A stretch of 27,821 nt of DNA from Saccoglossus kowalevskii (Eukaryota > Hemichordata > Enteropneusta > Harrimaniidae), in assembly GCF_000003605.2 (NCBI RefSeq), contig NW_003151254.1:779411-807231 (forward strand), in the 5' to 3' direction. A model generated the notes under the pieces. It was not told where the DNA came from, ran no database searches, and was given only the letters and a program-made list of their open reading frames with translations. Made by a program: the position numbers and the translations under genes. Positions 1 through 9,473 of this stretch are shown one piece after another (within the stretch, counting starts at the first letter, position 1; each line of letters starts with the position of its first letter).

Positions 1-83
1 AAAATGCAGGGTTTGACCATGAATATTTTGAGAAAGATAATAACAATTTAGTTTGGTGTCCAAAATCTGTTTTTCAGAGACAA

Positions 84-96
84 CCCCCCCCCCCCC
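84..96. repeat. Poly-C tract
   Basis: An uninterrupted run of 13 C residues, followed by a short CT-rich tail. It is a simple homopolymer in otherwise AT-rich, non-coding sequence. No function is inferred. Confidence 0.95.
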
Positions 97-224
97 TCTC
101 ATGCACATCCACAGACACCAATGTTTGCTTTATTAGTCATATCTTCGAAATGATCTTGATGACTGATGACCATAGAAACACCACTGTCTTTTACCCAAAT
201 ATGGCATATAAGGTCCATTCCTAC

Positions 225-345
225 TACTGTAGATTACTTTATTTTCACTTTAATAGATTTATATTCGCTATTTCTGCCGAAACTATGAATCAGTGAAAAT
301 AAACTTACTTTTCAGTGAAAATTAATTTCAACTAAAAGTATTTTG
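225..345. mobile_element. Decayed, internally deleted copy of foldback MITE family A
   Basis: The left part (ACTGTAGATTACTTTATTTT, then a TTCGCTATTT-like and a CAGTGAAAATAAA block) follows the start of the better copies at 8251 and 13322. The right part (TCAGTGAAAATTAATTTC) follows their right arm. About 90 bp of the middle is missing, and the right end has lost its clean terminal sequence. It is a non-autonomous relic with no ORF. Confidence 0.7.
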
Positions 346-1726
346 AATTGCCGCCTTTAATGATGTTTTTCAGCTACATTTTATGCATTTTTATTGGAGA
401 TTTTAGAACATAGAGCACACATAGTCTCATATGCCATGTATACATGAAATTATTGATTATTATGTAGAGAGTATGGTACAACTGTCAGAGTTGGATATAC
501 ATGTACTTTTCACCAGGATGGTGGGTGAAGCACAACAGCTGATATTTTCAACGGATACCTCATAGATTACTCATCAAAACAGCATGCACTTTCTAAAAAT
601 GTATTAAAGATGGAGGACGTTATCACTACACATGCACACTGTACTTACTTTACCTTCATCATGCACCACGCTATTCATTAAAACGTAAAATGATATACCG
701 GTACATGTATTTTCATTTCGAACATACACAAACAAAAGTAAGGTAATGTCCAAAAAAAGCAAAAGACAACACTACAAATCAAGCAAAGTTGGAAAAAATA
801 AACTTGTCACAACTGAAGAAATTTCAATCAATAGATCAACAATTCAGAAATTTTGAAAATATGTAATATGACAGTATGTGATGGCTGTCACTCTTAATGA
901 GCCTAAACTATGATCAACTTCAAGAAAACTTTGGTATTGTCTAATTTAGTATAGCTTGTTTGTCAAAAAGTATCCACATTCAAGCAACCAATCACAGCTA
1001 ATGTTACTGAATGACCTTGTAATTATAAAAGCATATTTTGATTGGTTAACAGTGAACAAAATGTATAATTATCATAGCAACAGAGAGGGGCCAATAAAAA
1101 GATAAACACAAAAAATGTGTTCATATGACATTCATGTAGCTATTTATTTTCTTACTAACCTTTTGAAAATTGTTTTCAACAACAAATGTGAACAAATTGT
1201 GCTGATGCGTTTTTGTGTAGTACAAGTCAACATGAAATAAGTCTATCAATTTCAGTCAAAGAAAATGAAAAACTTCATTCTGGATGTAATTTTTCCAACC
1301 ATTTTGTACCTTTTTCTAAAAATTCTTTGGTAATTTTCTATTAGATCCAGGTATTGATAATTTTCTTTAAATATGAAAAAATTATTTAGTCAGAGCATTT
1401 CAAGCAGCAGTTTACAGCTTGATTAATACCCAAGGCCGTTTTCATACCTGACACAAAAAACATCTTGCATGTATAAAACTAGTTTAAAATGTGGAAAAAA
1501 AAAATACACAACAAATAACCTACATTAAAAAGATAATGTTTGATTTGGTTATAAATAAATGTCTGTAAAGATAGCAACAATATTAACGTATGGAGAATGT
1601 ACACACAACTTTTCATTATGAATGGAATTGTCAACGGTTTATTTATTTATTTATTACAGTGTATTGACCTATACAGTGACGTATATGATACACATGAGAG
1701 AAGGAAAAGGGCGAAGGCAACAGGAG
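346..1726. other. AT-rich non-coding stretch, no gene seen
   Basis: Many stop codons in all frames, many A/T homopolymers and no convincing exon. A CCAAT-type word (caaccaatcacagc, about 985) and a donor-like GTAAGTAC on the minus strand (about 640) are isolated. I could not build an exon around the latter that resembles the DOCK protein. It probably lies within an intron of the minus-strand DOCK gene. Confidence 0.6.
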
Positions 1727-2156
1727 GTTCACACAGTCAGATTAATCAGATCACTCATCTATGGTGACGATATGATAAAATCAACAAATTTCAGATTATG
1801 GCAAAATCTGTTCAAATATTAGATTTTGAGTTCATCTAGACAGATTAATCTGATCTGAAAATTTGATGAGACATACGAGTACCGACTCATCTATGATGCC
1901 AAAATTATATAATCAACGTTTCAGATTATGGAAAAATCTGATCATATATCAGATCTTTTCCTAAATCAAGCAAGCTTTTGCACTTTTGCTCCACGATCCA
2001 CGAGGGGTTTGTTCACCTAGTCAGATTAATTTTGATGAGACATACAAGTACCAACTCAGCTAAGATGCTAACATTATATAATCAGCACGTCAGACTTGAA
2101 AAAAATGTTATCAGATTTTTTTTCCCATCAAATCGGATTAATCTGACCACATGAAC
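1727..2156. mobile_element. MITE-like element with terminal inverted repeats and internal subrepeats
   Basis: The left end reads GTTCACACAGTCAG followed by ATTAATCAGAT. The reverse complement of the right end (2132-2156) reads GTTCATGTGGTCAG followed by ATTAATCCGAT, so 20 of 25 positions form an inverted repeat. Related blocks recur in direct orientation at 1830 and 2011. A second subrepeat (GATGAGACATAC, then AGTACC and ATTATATAATCA) occurs near 1864 and 2035, about 171 bp apart. CAGATTAATCTG near 1841 is a perfect 12-bp palindrome. There is no transposase frame. The element class is inferred from structure only. Confidence 0.6.
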
Positions 2157-4311
2157 TGATCTTTTTCTAAAGGTCGATGGCCATCACAAACCGTTGTGTT
2201 CAATATGCGACATATATAATGCATATACCTGTACACACATATGAACATGTGTGATGACCCCGCCCCCTTTAACTATGTATATTGGTATATTAATGGCATA
2301 TTATGCTTGTGTGTATAGGTCTTCACACTGGGACACGATTTGTTTCCATTCATCAGCTGTGACAACGTTGTCCATCAGATGTTTTATTAATACACACATG
2401 TGAACAACAGCAGCGAACACGCCCGGTTCTTGCCACCCGCTCACTACAAGTATGCATATTCTCGCAAAACAAGTTTGATCGCTTATACAATGTATGTCAA
2501 CCGCTCTGATGTGGTCGAAAGCAATTTAGGTCCAATAGAATAGTAATATTTGCTGAGATCATTAAGTTTTTCACCAAAATGATTTTAACAGTTAAAGAAT
2601 AAAGAATTGGGCTGAATGCATAATAAATTTTTTTTAGTTAATACTAAATAACTATTGAAGACTTCAAACAATTAGACCATCATTTTAATAAACTTTCTGT
2701 ACATTGTATGATGACTTCACAATTCCTTTGTGTTTTTAATCAACATGTTTTCAGATAAGAAGGGAGAGTAACAAACAAGTCAAGCGTCATTACTAAAAAG
2801 GTATTAGTTTGAAATCTGAATATGATTTTTGTCAATTTAGCCTTGAAATAACTAGCTTCATAATTTCCCAGACACAAAATATAACAATAATGGTGCCAAC
2901 ATTTGCTTGGCTAATCCAAAGTACTGGCTATTTTTAATTTACCATTATTTAACAGGCAGTGACAGGACACAATAAACAAGTAATTAATTGGTAATTTCAG
3001 TTCATGCAGGAGTGATAGGATACACCTGGTTTCCTTTTTCCTTGTAAAATACACACAGATCAGAAGTTGCTAAATTAATATCACTAAAATAGCTCCAAGT
3101 CAGGGTTAAATTGTGTTTTTTATGTGCAAAATATTAAAATTTTGCAAAACTTGTGTACTGATCAGGAAATCATCTGGACTGGCTGAGTCTATGCCTTCAT
3201 TCCAAAAACATGGCGATGTGCAACTATGCAAATGAGTTCCATGACCAGCAGCATTGTACATCAATCATAGAACAGTGGACGTATGGAGGGGAGGGTACAT
3301 TAACACCAATCCTCCTCCATTTTCACAAACTCTTAATTTTAACCTATATAATATAACATATACCAAAGTAACTGTGTGGTGCCTTAAACATCAGTAAAAA
3401 TAGCTTCCCAAGTCACTGAAAAGAGATACACATACCTAATATTAGAACTTCTTTTTAAGAGACAGATGTTTTTTTTCGGCAAATGAAATTGTTAATTAAC
3501 TCATCAAAAAGATATTGATAGTTTTGTATCAAGGGCACATTATTAAAATGATGCATACATAATACCATAACTTAATCAGCCGATTTTTCTGATGACGTCA
3601 ACAATAAAACACCTGCCAGAAAATGCAAATAATTCTATTCCATTTTCTGATGAAAGAGGAAAGTTCATCATGAAAACCAACTAGTCCTGATTGATTTACA
3701 GAAGACTTAGAACAATCACTGGCATTTTGTAAGCCAAGCAGAAATTTTTTTACTTGACATAATGACACAGCAAATCAAAGATCAATTTTGTGAGATACTC
3801 GATACTGTGCGAAAAATGTGATATTTTATTTATACAGGTGGCGAGATTACAATGTAACTTTTCATGCAACATTATTCAAAAAGTTTGATAGTTGTTGATG
3901 AATAATAATGTGTGGAGCGTACATTTTACGGCATAGTAACGCCAAGGGATCTTATTTCCACTACGCATTTGCAGCCGGAAGAATATATCCCAACATAATT
4001 AATTAATATGTAAAGACCCTTTGGCTATTAATTCAAACTCAACAGAACATTTAATTTCAAAATGAAATACAAGGGCTTTAAATCTATGTCATATACCAAC
4101 ATCAGCTGTGGTAGATTGCAGCAATCAAAACTTGATTTAAGAAGTGTATGCCCGACTGATTTTGATCACCAGTAGAGTAATAAGTCTGTGGTCAATTTAA
4201 TTAACCACAAAGAGGTTGATTTGCTGAGAAAGAATGTACTATACCATATACACTGTCAGTCCCTTGGGTCAAATTTATTCTGTATTTCACTAATACAAAA
4301 ATATAGAATAT
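2157..4311. other. Non-coding stretch with isolated regulatory-looking words
   Basis: No ORF or exon could be supported. Isolated words are a GC-box-like CCCCGCCCCC (about 2258), an octamer ATGCAAAT (3226-3233) next to a CATGGCGATG segment, and a perfect CRE palindrome TGACGTCA (3593-3600). None sits in an otherwise promoter-like context, so each is recorded as a sequence match without claimed activity. Confidence 0.5.
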
Positions 4312-4693
4312 ATGGCCAGCAGGATTGGCAACAGTCTACTTAAAGCATGTGCGCTTTTCAGTAATTGTCTTGTTCATAATTTAATTAAAAGAGACACCGC
4401 TACAAAGAAGTTAGATGCAAATATGATTGATGTACTTTTCAAAAAAATGATACGTCCTCAAAGATCGCTAGCCAAAATATCTGCATTACAAGTATAATTC
4501 TTTTCAAGGCCCGAACATCACCAAGCAGTTCCGTAGATTCAGTTGCGATCAAGTCACCAAATTGAAGGCTCTATGTTCAACAATTGAAGATATCATAAAA
4601 TCAATATCTGATGTAAGCATATTCTGTTTTGATTGGTCTGAAACTTACACTAGACTGAGTTATTTGACCATCTTACTGGTTGTGATGATTTGA
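4312..4693 (+). pseudogene. Unidentified coding-like segment in two overlapping frames
   Basis: I do not recognise this sequence. A 61-codon plus-strand frame (4312-4497, starting MASRIGNSLLKAC) is hydrophilic and ends in a run rich in K and R. It overlaps a second frame open from about 4472 to 4693, which has no ATG of its own and includes GPNITKQFRRFSCDQVTKLK and STIEDIIKSISD. Two readings are possible. One is a decayed ORF of a mobile element with a +1 shift near 4480-4500. The other is a plus-strand exon of about 104 bp (4509-4612), between a TTCTTTTCAAG acceptor-like site and a GAT/GTAAGC donor-like site. Chance open frames cannot be excluded. No domain or catalytic motif is visible. Confidence 0.25.
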
Positions 4694-5887
4694 GGCTGTG
4701 ATGCAAGTTATATTTGCTCATTGATATTGCTAGATTGTATGGAACATCTTGTGAGGACTTGGACTCGGTTTCAGGCCTAGCAGTTGTATAATAAACATCT
4801 TAGTTACAAGTTCTCCTCTCAGATTTGGTGACCAATACTCACTTGGTTCACTCTACTCTGAGAAGTCAGTTCTCGGTTTACATTTGTGTTACCGCTGTGT
4901 CTGATTAAAACTCGTACATACTTTCAGAATTCAAAACATGACAGTTTTTATTGTAGTAAAGATAAAAATAATTTAGCTGATAAACAACGTAATATGTCAG
5001 CTTTTGATTCGTACAGTTCAGAACTGTTCAATTTCATTTTATGCCAAAATACTCAAAATTTAATGAAAACTGCATACCGGTAAATCATCTAGTGTAGAAG
5101 AGTAGACAAGACAGTAGTTAACACCAAGAATTTCAGTCACAGACATAGAAAAGGTCTCTTATTCTGCCAGCCCCATGTACTTTTAAATTGACTTGACAAG
5201 ATAAGGGTCAAAACATCATGGTCAACATGGTCAACATGCCATGTGTTCAAAATGGTTCCCATGTGACGCATACATCTTACATGTCCCTGTATTGTATGTG
5301 CTTGAAACAGTTCCAATACTGTATATTAAACTGCCTGATACAATATAGTAACTCAATACTGTCAGTGAAATTATGACTAACCCAACATTTGTACACTACT
5401 GGATATGTTGACAGATTCTTTATGTCAGTTGTCAGCATTTAATAAGGAGTGGAACAGAAAACCACATATGAATGAAATATAAGATACTGTAACTTGACCA
5501 AGGCCTGCACTATATAAACATCTTGTGACATATGCTATACAGATGTACTATTACGTATTAGTAAGAAATGAAGTTTCAAGAATTTGCTTTTTTTATTCCG
5601 GATAGATGTTGTTACATACTCCTAAATGATTCATTTTTTGATTTATGCTATTGACCGAATTTCACTGCAGGGTTTGTCCACTTTCGCAGAATTTTCCAAA
5701 AAGATTTATCTTTGTGAAATCAGGAGTGTTAATTTATTATTTCCTGTGTTTATTATTTGTGTAGAGCAAATATTTCTCAGAATTCCCATCACAATAAAAC
5801 GTTTTTCTTGCACTAAATGTGTAGAAAATAGTGCTACATGAAGAACCAATTTCCAATACAAGATTTAAGATATTCGATTTTATGGCT
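4694..5887. other. AT-rich non-coding stretch
   Basis: Short frames of 60-70 codons on both strands (for example around 4886-5083 and 5626-5841) have AT-driven composition and no recognisable motif, so they are not called. A short direct repeat of CATGGTCAA occurs near 5217-5232. Nothing else stands out. Confidence 0.55.
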
Positions 5888-5929
5888 TCAGAATCCATTT
5901 CAAATTCAGATTCAGATAACAACCTTTAA
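5888..5929. repeat. Separated arm of the TTCAG-rich satellite
   Basis: This short piece (TTCAGAATCC ... TTCAAATTCAGATTCAG ... AACAACCT) is built from the same words as the tandem array that begins at about 6329 (CTCAGAATCAAAATTTAAAT ... CAGATTCCAACCT). About 400 bp of unrelated, less AT-rich sequence separates the two. Confidence 0.6.
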
Positions 5930-6283
5930 GGTAGCGAGAAGGGTTTGGTGAGGTTTTTGAAAAAAACATTCTCTGTCTGTTGTCTCATTTAGAACCGTAA
6001 TTTAACTTATATATTTCGAAAGACTAAGTATAGAGGGACAATTTCGCACAAATTGGACAGTCATTGTTTACATAATTACCACGTGACATAAAAAATGGCG
6101 AACCTTGTAAAAATGACTAAGTACACGATTGCGAGAGCACACTGCGGAATTTCCTGGTGAAATTTACACAAGGCATTGTCCGTAATCAAGTCCATTGAAA
6201 TGCGTCTTCGATAATCAAAAGACCTATTATTCCGATTTCTATAGAGGTTTGTTTTTTTGTCCCCAAATTATTTCATACTTGAC
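5930..6283. other. Foreign-looking segment flanked by an 8-bp direct repeat
   Basis: ACCTTTAA occurs at 5922-5929 and again at 6284-6291, immediately flanking this 354-bp segment. TTCAG-satellite words lie on both outer sides. The segment contains a CACGTG E-box (6080-6085) and AAAATGGCG (about 6089), and no long ORF. An 8-bp duplication could be a target-site duplication, but the ends do not form terminal inverted repeats, so the insertion reading is weak. Confidence 0.3.
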
Positions 6284-6328
6284 ACCTTTAACAGACTATT
6301 ATTCTGTAACAAAGCATTTTTTTTAACT

Positions 6329-6745
6329 CAGAATCAAAATTTAAATTCAGTTACAGATTCCAACCTCACATTCAGATTCAGGAACCAAACTCAAATTTAG
6401 CTTCAGAAGCGAAATTCCAAATAAATATTCAGATTCAGGAACCAACCTCAGATTCAGGAACCAACCTCAGATTCAGGAACCAACCTCAGATTCAGGAACC
6501 AACCTCAGATTCAGGAACCAACCTCAGATTCAGGAACCAACCTCAAATTCAAAATCCAACCACAAATTCAGATTTAGATTCTAACCTCATATTTAAATTC
6601 AGGAACCAACCTCAAATTCAAAATCCAACCTCAAATTCAGATTTAGATTCTAACCTCATATTTAAATTCAGGAACCAACCTCAAATTCAAAATCCAACCT
6701 CAAATTCATAATCCAACTTCAAATTCAGTTACAGATTCAGGAGCT
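6329..6745. repeat. Composite satellite: 19-bp units nested beside 69-bp higher-order units
   Basis: Between about 6430 and 6540 the 19-bp unit GGAACCAACCTCAGATTCA repeats five to six times almost perfectly. From 6532 the words AGGAACCAAC recur at 6532, 6601 and 6670, exactly 69 bp apart, each followed by the same longer block containing AAATCCAACC and GATTTAGATTCTAACC. Degenerate CAGATTC words flank both sides. The 19-bp unit shifts reading frame each time and stops occur, so this is not a protein repeat. Confidence 0.9.
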
Positions 6746-6879
6746 ACACCATAATGGTACACAAAGAGTAGAGATGTATTGTACACTTAGTTACTTGCTC
6801 ATGAATAATTCAAAGCATACTACTTGACATTGAAATGAGCATTTGAATTCCTAATATTCCCCAGAATCTCTATAGGAAA

Positions 6880-6985
6880 TCGCAATAGCTCAGTCATTAG
6901 AGGCTCTATCTGATATGGTTGATGTTGTGGCTCTACCTGCTATGGTTGATGTTGTGGTTTTGAACCCCTTCTTTGGCCTACTTTT
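6880..6985 (+). mobile_element. tRNA-derived SINE head with internal 27-bp tandem duplication
   Basis: TAGCTCAGTCATTAGAGG (6886-6903) fits an RNA polymerase III A box, and GGTTTTGAACCCC (6956-6968) a slightly mutated B box with a T-arm-like stem. Between them CTCTAYCTGMTATGGTTG followed by ATGTTGTGG occurs twice back to back (6904-6930 and 6931-6957), differing at only two positions. Without one copy the A-to-B spacing would be 43 nt, as in a normal tRNA; as found it is 70. There is no acceptor stem, so this is a SINE or tRNA relic, not a working tRNA gene. I could not define the SINE 3' end. Confidence 0.65.
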
Positions 6986-7242
6986 GTAACAGCTGAGAAA
7001 GAACTTCAGTCACTTCAACTGGACTAAAGCTGTACAGGCTGATTTACAATAGCAGTTTATAAAATATTTCACAGTTATGTAGCTAAGACAATGTTATGTA
7101 AAGTTATCTGTAGCAATTACACTTAGCATATGAATACAACTATGGAAATTATATTCTGCATACAAATGTATGAACACAAGTCTGACTGGTATACAATATG
7201 CATAGGAAAAAAAAGTTTACAGAAAGGTTTACAGGCCGAAAT

Positions 7243-7356
7243 GGTATAATCAAGAGTGGTATAATCAAGAGTGGTATAATCAAAAGTGGTATAATCAAGA
7301 GTGGTATAATCAAGAGTGGTATAATCAAGAGTGGTATAATCAAGAGTGGTATAATC
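7243..7356. repeat. 15-bp minisatellite, seven full copies plus a partial one
   Basis: GGTATAATCAAGAGT repeats in exact 15-bp register from 7243 to 7347, with a partial copy to 7356. Only the unit at 7273 carries a single change (CAAAAGT). The unit length is a multiple of three and has no stop in several frames, so artificial ORFs of 64 to 125 codons arise on both strands (pentapeptides SGIIK, or DYTTL on the reverse strand). These frames are by-products of the repeat. Confidence 0.95.
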
Positions 7357-7658
7357 CTCGTAACATCGCAGCAATTCATCACACAAAGCTAAAACAAGGC
7401 TTTGGATAAATAAAAGGCAAAATTCTGTGCGACTCAAAAGATCCATACACTTAATACAATTTAATACAATTTGCTGGATATGATCAAGACTGGCATTCAA
7501 GGGTAGCCTAGCCCTGATAATTCATACAAACATACAAACCAGTTAAATTTATTTTTCTTGCATTTAGAAAACATGACACACTTTTCCATACATAGTAGGG
7601 AATAAAGATAATATTGTTATAATACATTCATATGATAAGGATTTCAAGATATACTTAC

Positions 7659-7775
7659 AGCTACATCATCATGAGGGAAAAATAACATATCCCTTTGTAA
7701 ATCACTGTGCATAAGGGTTTTCTTTTGTACAATGACATTCTCGTAATCTAGAGGTTCAACAAGTTTCGGTTTTGC
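7659..7775 (-). CDS. DOCK9: Internal coding exon of a DOCK-D (zizimin, DOCK9/10/11-like) Rho GTPase exchange factor
   Basis: This 117-bp exon encodes 39 residues, starting AKPKLVEPLDYENVIVQKKT and continuing through QRDMLFFPHDD. A pyrimidine-rich tract and TTCCAG lie just upstream (7776-7800) and GCT/GTAAGT just downstream (7653-7659). Both boundaries are phase 0. In vertebrate DOCK9 and DOCK11 the equivalent segment (EPLDYENV, then an FP-(D/E)D motif) lies near the N terminus, right after a variable first exon and before the PH domain. DOCK-D proteins use a C-terminal DHR2 domain to activate Cdc42 and, in some members, Rac, and shape the actin cytoskeleton. Only this exon is visible: the PH, DHR1 and DHR2 exons lie beyond the left edge, and the first exon lies somewhere to the right. 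The family call is secure. Which vertebrate paralogue is closest is not, since invertebrates often have one gene for all three. Confidence 0.93.
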
Positions 7776-7800
7776 CTGGAATAAAATAAAATAAAAGTTA
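7776..7800 (-). promoter_or_regulatory. 3' splice acceptor and polypyrimidine tract of the DOCK exon
   Basis: Read on the minus strand, a T-rich run (ACTTTTATTTTATTTTATTC) ends in CAG directly before GCAAAACCG. The phase-0 junction fixes the reading frame of the exon and constrains which upstream exons can join it. Confidence 0.85.
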
Positions 7801-7913
7801 TACTACTGCATATTAACAGAGCATTTTTAACATTTCATCCAGATTCTGGATGTACAGCAAGTTCGACCATAGTTCTAGTACATGCCTTAAAAGATCAAAG
7901 TACATTTTAAAAC

Positions 7914-7985
7914 CTCAGCCAATCAGAATGCTTCATTTCCAGGCTTTATATACACTAAATGCTTCATAATTTTATTTGTTGTGCA
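7914..7985. repeat. Dispersed repeat, copy 1 (CCAATCAGAATGCTTCAT family)
   Basis: CTCAGCCAATCAGAATGC, then TTCATT and TATACACTAAAT, is matched in the same order at 24606-24672 (CTCGGCTAATGAGAATGC, TTCATT, CTATACACTAAAT). The shared stretch is about 65 bp. It is probably part of an old interspersed element. The CCAAT word here should not by itself be read as a promoter. Confidence 0.55.
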
Positions 7986-8250
7986 TTTAGTCAGTTCACA
8001 ATTGGGATCAAGTAAAGTTCTTGTGTATTTATATCATATTAAATTCCAGAGGAAAGTTAATGTAATATAAAGCCTGAGGGCTTCTATATAGACCATGTGA
8101 CAGTTTTGATACTCCTGACGCCAAGAAAAAAATTGTTATGTTGAAGTTGTTGCCGCAGGGCTTTCATAGGATATTCCATTTGAAAAAAGGATCATAGTGC
8201 CATTTGTCAGAATTCACTGAATACACTAAATGCAAGACACTCTCCATAAA

Positions 8251-8462
8251 TACTGTAGAATACTTTATTTTCGCTTGGAATTTATTTTCGATATTTTCGC
8301 TGAAGGGATGGTTCTGTGAAAATAAAATCCAGCGAATATACTTTTTTTCCTATATTTCACATTAAACTCATCAAAAATCAGTGAAAATAAATTCCACACA
8401 AAATGTCCAAAAAGCCTTTTCAGCGAAAATTAATTCCAGCAAAAATAAAGTATTCCACAGTA
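8251..8462. mobile_element. Foldback MITE, family A, full-length copy
   Basis: The left end CTGTAGAATACTTTATTTT and the reverse complement of the right end CTGTGGAATACTTTATTTT match over about 22 of 24 positions. Internal TTTCGCT/AATTTATTTTC blocks are also arranged symmetrically, so most of the element could fold on itself. TA flanks both outer ends, consistent with a TA target duplication. The length is about 212 bp with no ORF. A close same-orientation relative is at 13322-13534. Confidence 0.85.
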
Positions 8463-9410
8463 CATATTTACAGATGGTGCTGAGGCTGCAGATAAAGCAA
8501 CACATATGTGAGCTCTTCTAGGATATAAAATCCTCCCTGTAGTAAATCGTCTCGGCTTGCACACTCAGATACTTTATCTGCAGTCAAACTATATATCCTG
8601 GAAGTGCCAGCGTATTCTGTCTTTATCCTATGTGTGAAAATGGTGTGATTTCTTTGTTTTATGGACCTCATAGGAATGAAGAAAGTGCAGTACTTTCTGA
8701 GAAACTGGCAATACAAATTTTGATGTGTGTACATTGAGCTCAACTGCAAGCTCTACGTTTATAAAGACAAAATGATGTTTCATACTAATCAATCGCTAAA
8801 AATTGTCATTCTTTGTAAACCACCAATCAAATAATATATCCAATAATACATAAAATAGAATACAAGTTTTTAACTATCCTAACTCTTTAATAAATGTAAT
8901 TTTCACTGCAAAAAGTTTTCCAATTTAATGATCAGTTTCATGAGAACTCCAGTAAAATTTTCACTGCTACAAACTTTTGCAGTTTACTAAAATTTGTGAA
9001 CCACGAAACACAAGTAGCTCACAGTAAGCACTATGCCCACTTTTAATCTATTATTAATGAGGTTTGAGCTGATAATTCAAGATTATGTCAATTTTGTCAT
9101 TCTGTCTTCATTACGAGTTCATATAATCAGAATACCGAAAATGAAAACAAAAATTGGCGCCACCAGACAATGTTTTGACATACAAGAGTCCCAAATGTCA
9201 TGAACAATGGTCACAATTATAATTTTTCACAGGTTTCCAATAGTTGGATTATTTATTCATATTTCACAAATTTGCTCTGTGGCATGTGATGAAAAAATCA
9301 TGTATTTTTATTGATATGAAACCTAATATTGCAAAAAAAAAAAAAATTACATAATTTAGTGAGTTTCCAGGGTGAAATAAGTTTTCAATTACTAGTATAT
9401 ACAATGGGGT
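8463..9410. other. Non-coding stretch
   Basis: A minus-strand frame of 93 codons (8468-8749) begins next to the MITE. It has no recognisable domain and no phase-compatible DOCK similarity, so I do not call it. Words such as TTTTCACTGC recur near 8900 and 8960. A run of 14 A residues is at 9333-9346. Nothing else is supported. Confidence 0.5.
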
Positions 9411-9473
9411 CCTATCCCATAATGCATTGCATATATGTGCAGTGACATGCTCAGTAGAAAAAAATTTGAATTT
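9411..9473 (-). repeat. Solitary inverted copy of the 62-70 bp unit arrayed at 20.2-20.9 kb
   Basis: On the minus strand this reads AATTC-AAATTT, then CTACTGAGCATGTCACTGCA, CATATATGCAATGCATTATG and GGATAG, the same order as every unit of the array at 20176-20872. It is one unit long, and sequence on either side does not continue the repeat. It is either a dispersed founder-type element or a transposed single unit. Confidence 0.85.

Noticed and set aside
600-700. Possible minus-strand exon ending AAA/GTAAGT near 645
   Set aside because: The donor is strong, but no acceptor bounds it and the frame shows no similarity to the DOCK segment expected after FFPHDD.
6880-6985. A functional tRNA gene
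   Set aside because: A and B boxes are present, but spacing is 70 nt, no acceptor stem pairs and no anticodon arm is clear; it fits a SINE relic.
7123-7500. 125-codon minus-strand frame with DYTTL pentapeptide repeats
   Set aside because: It exists only because a 15-bp minisatellite is free of stops in several frames; other frames on both strands are equally open.
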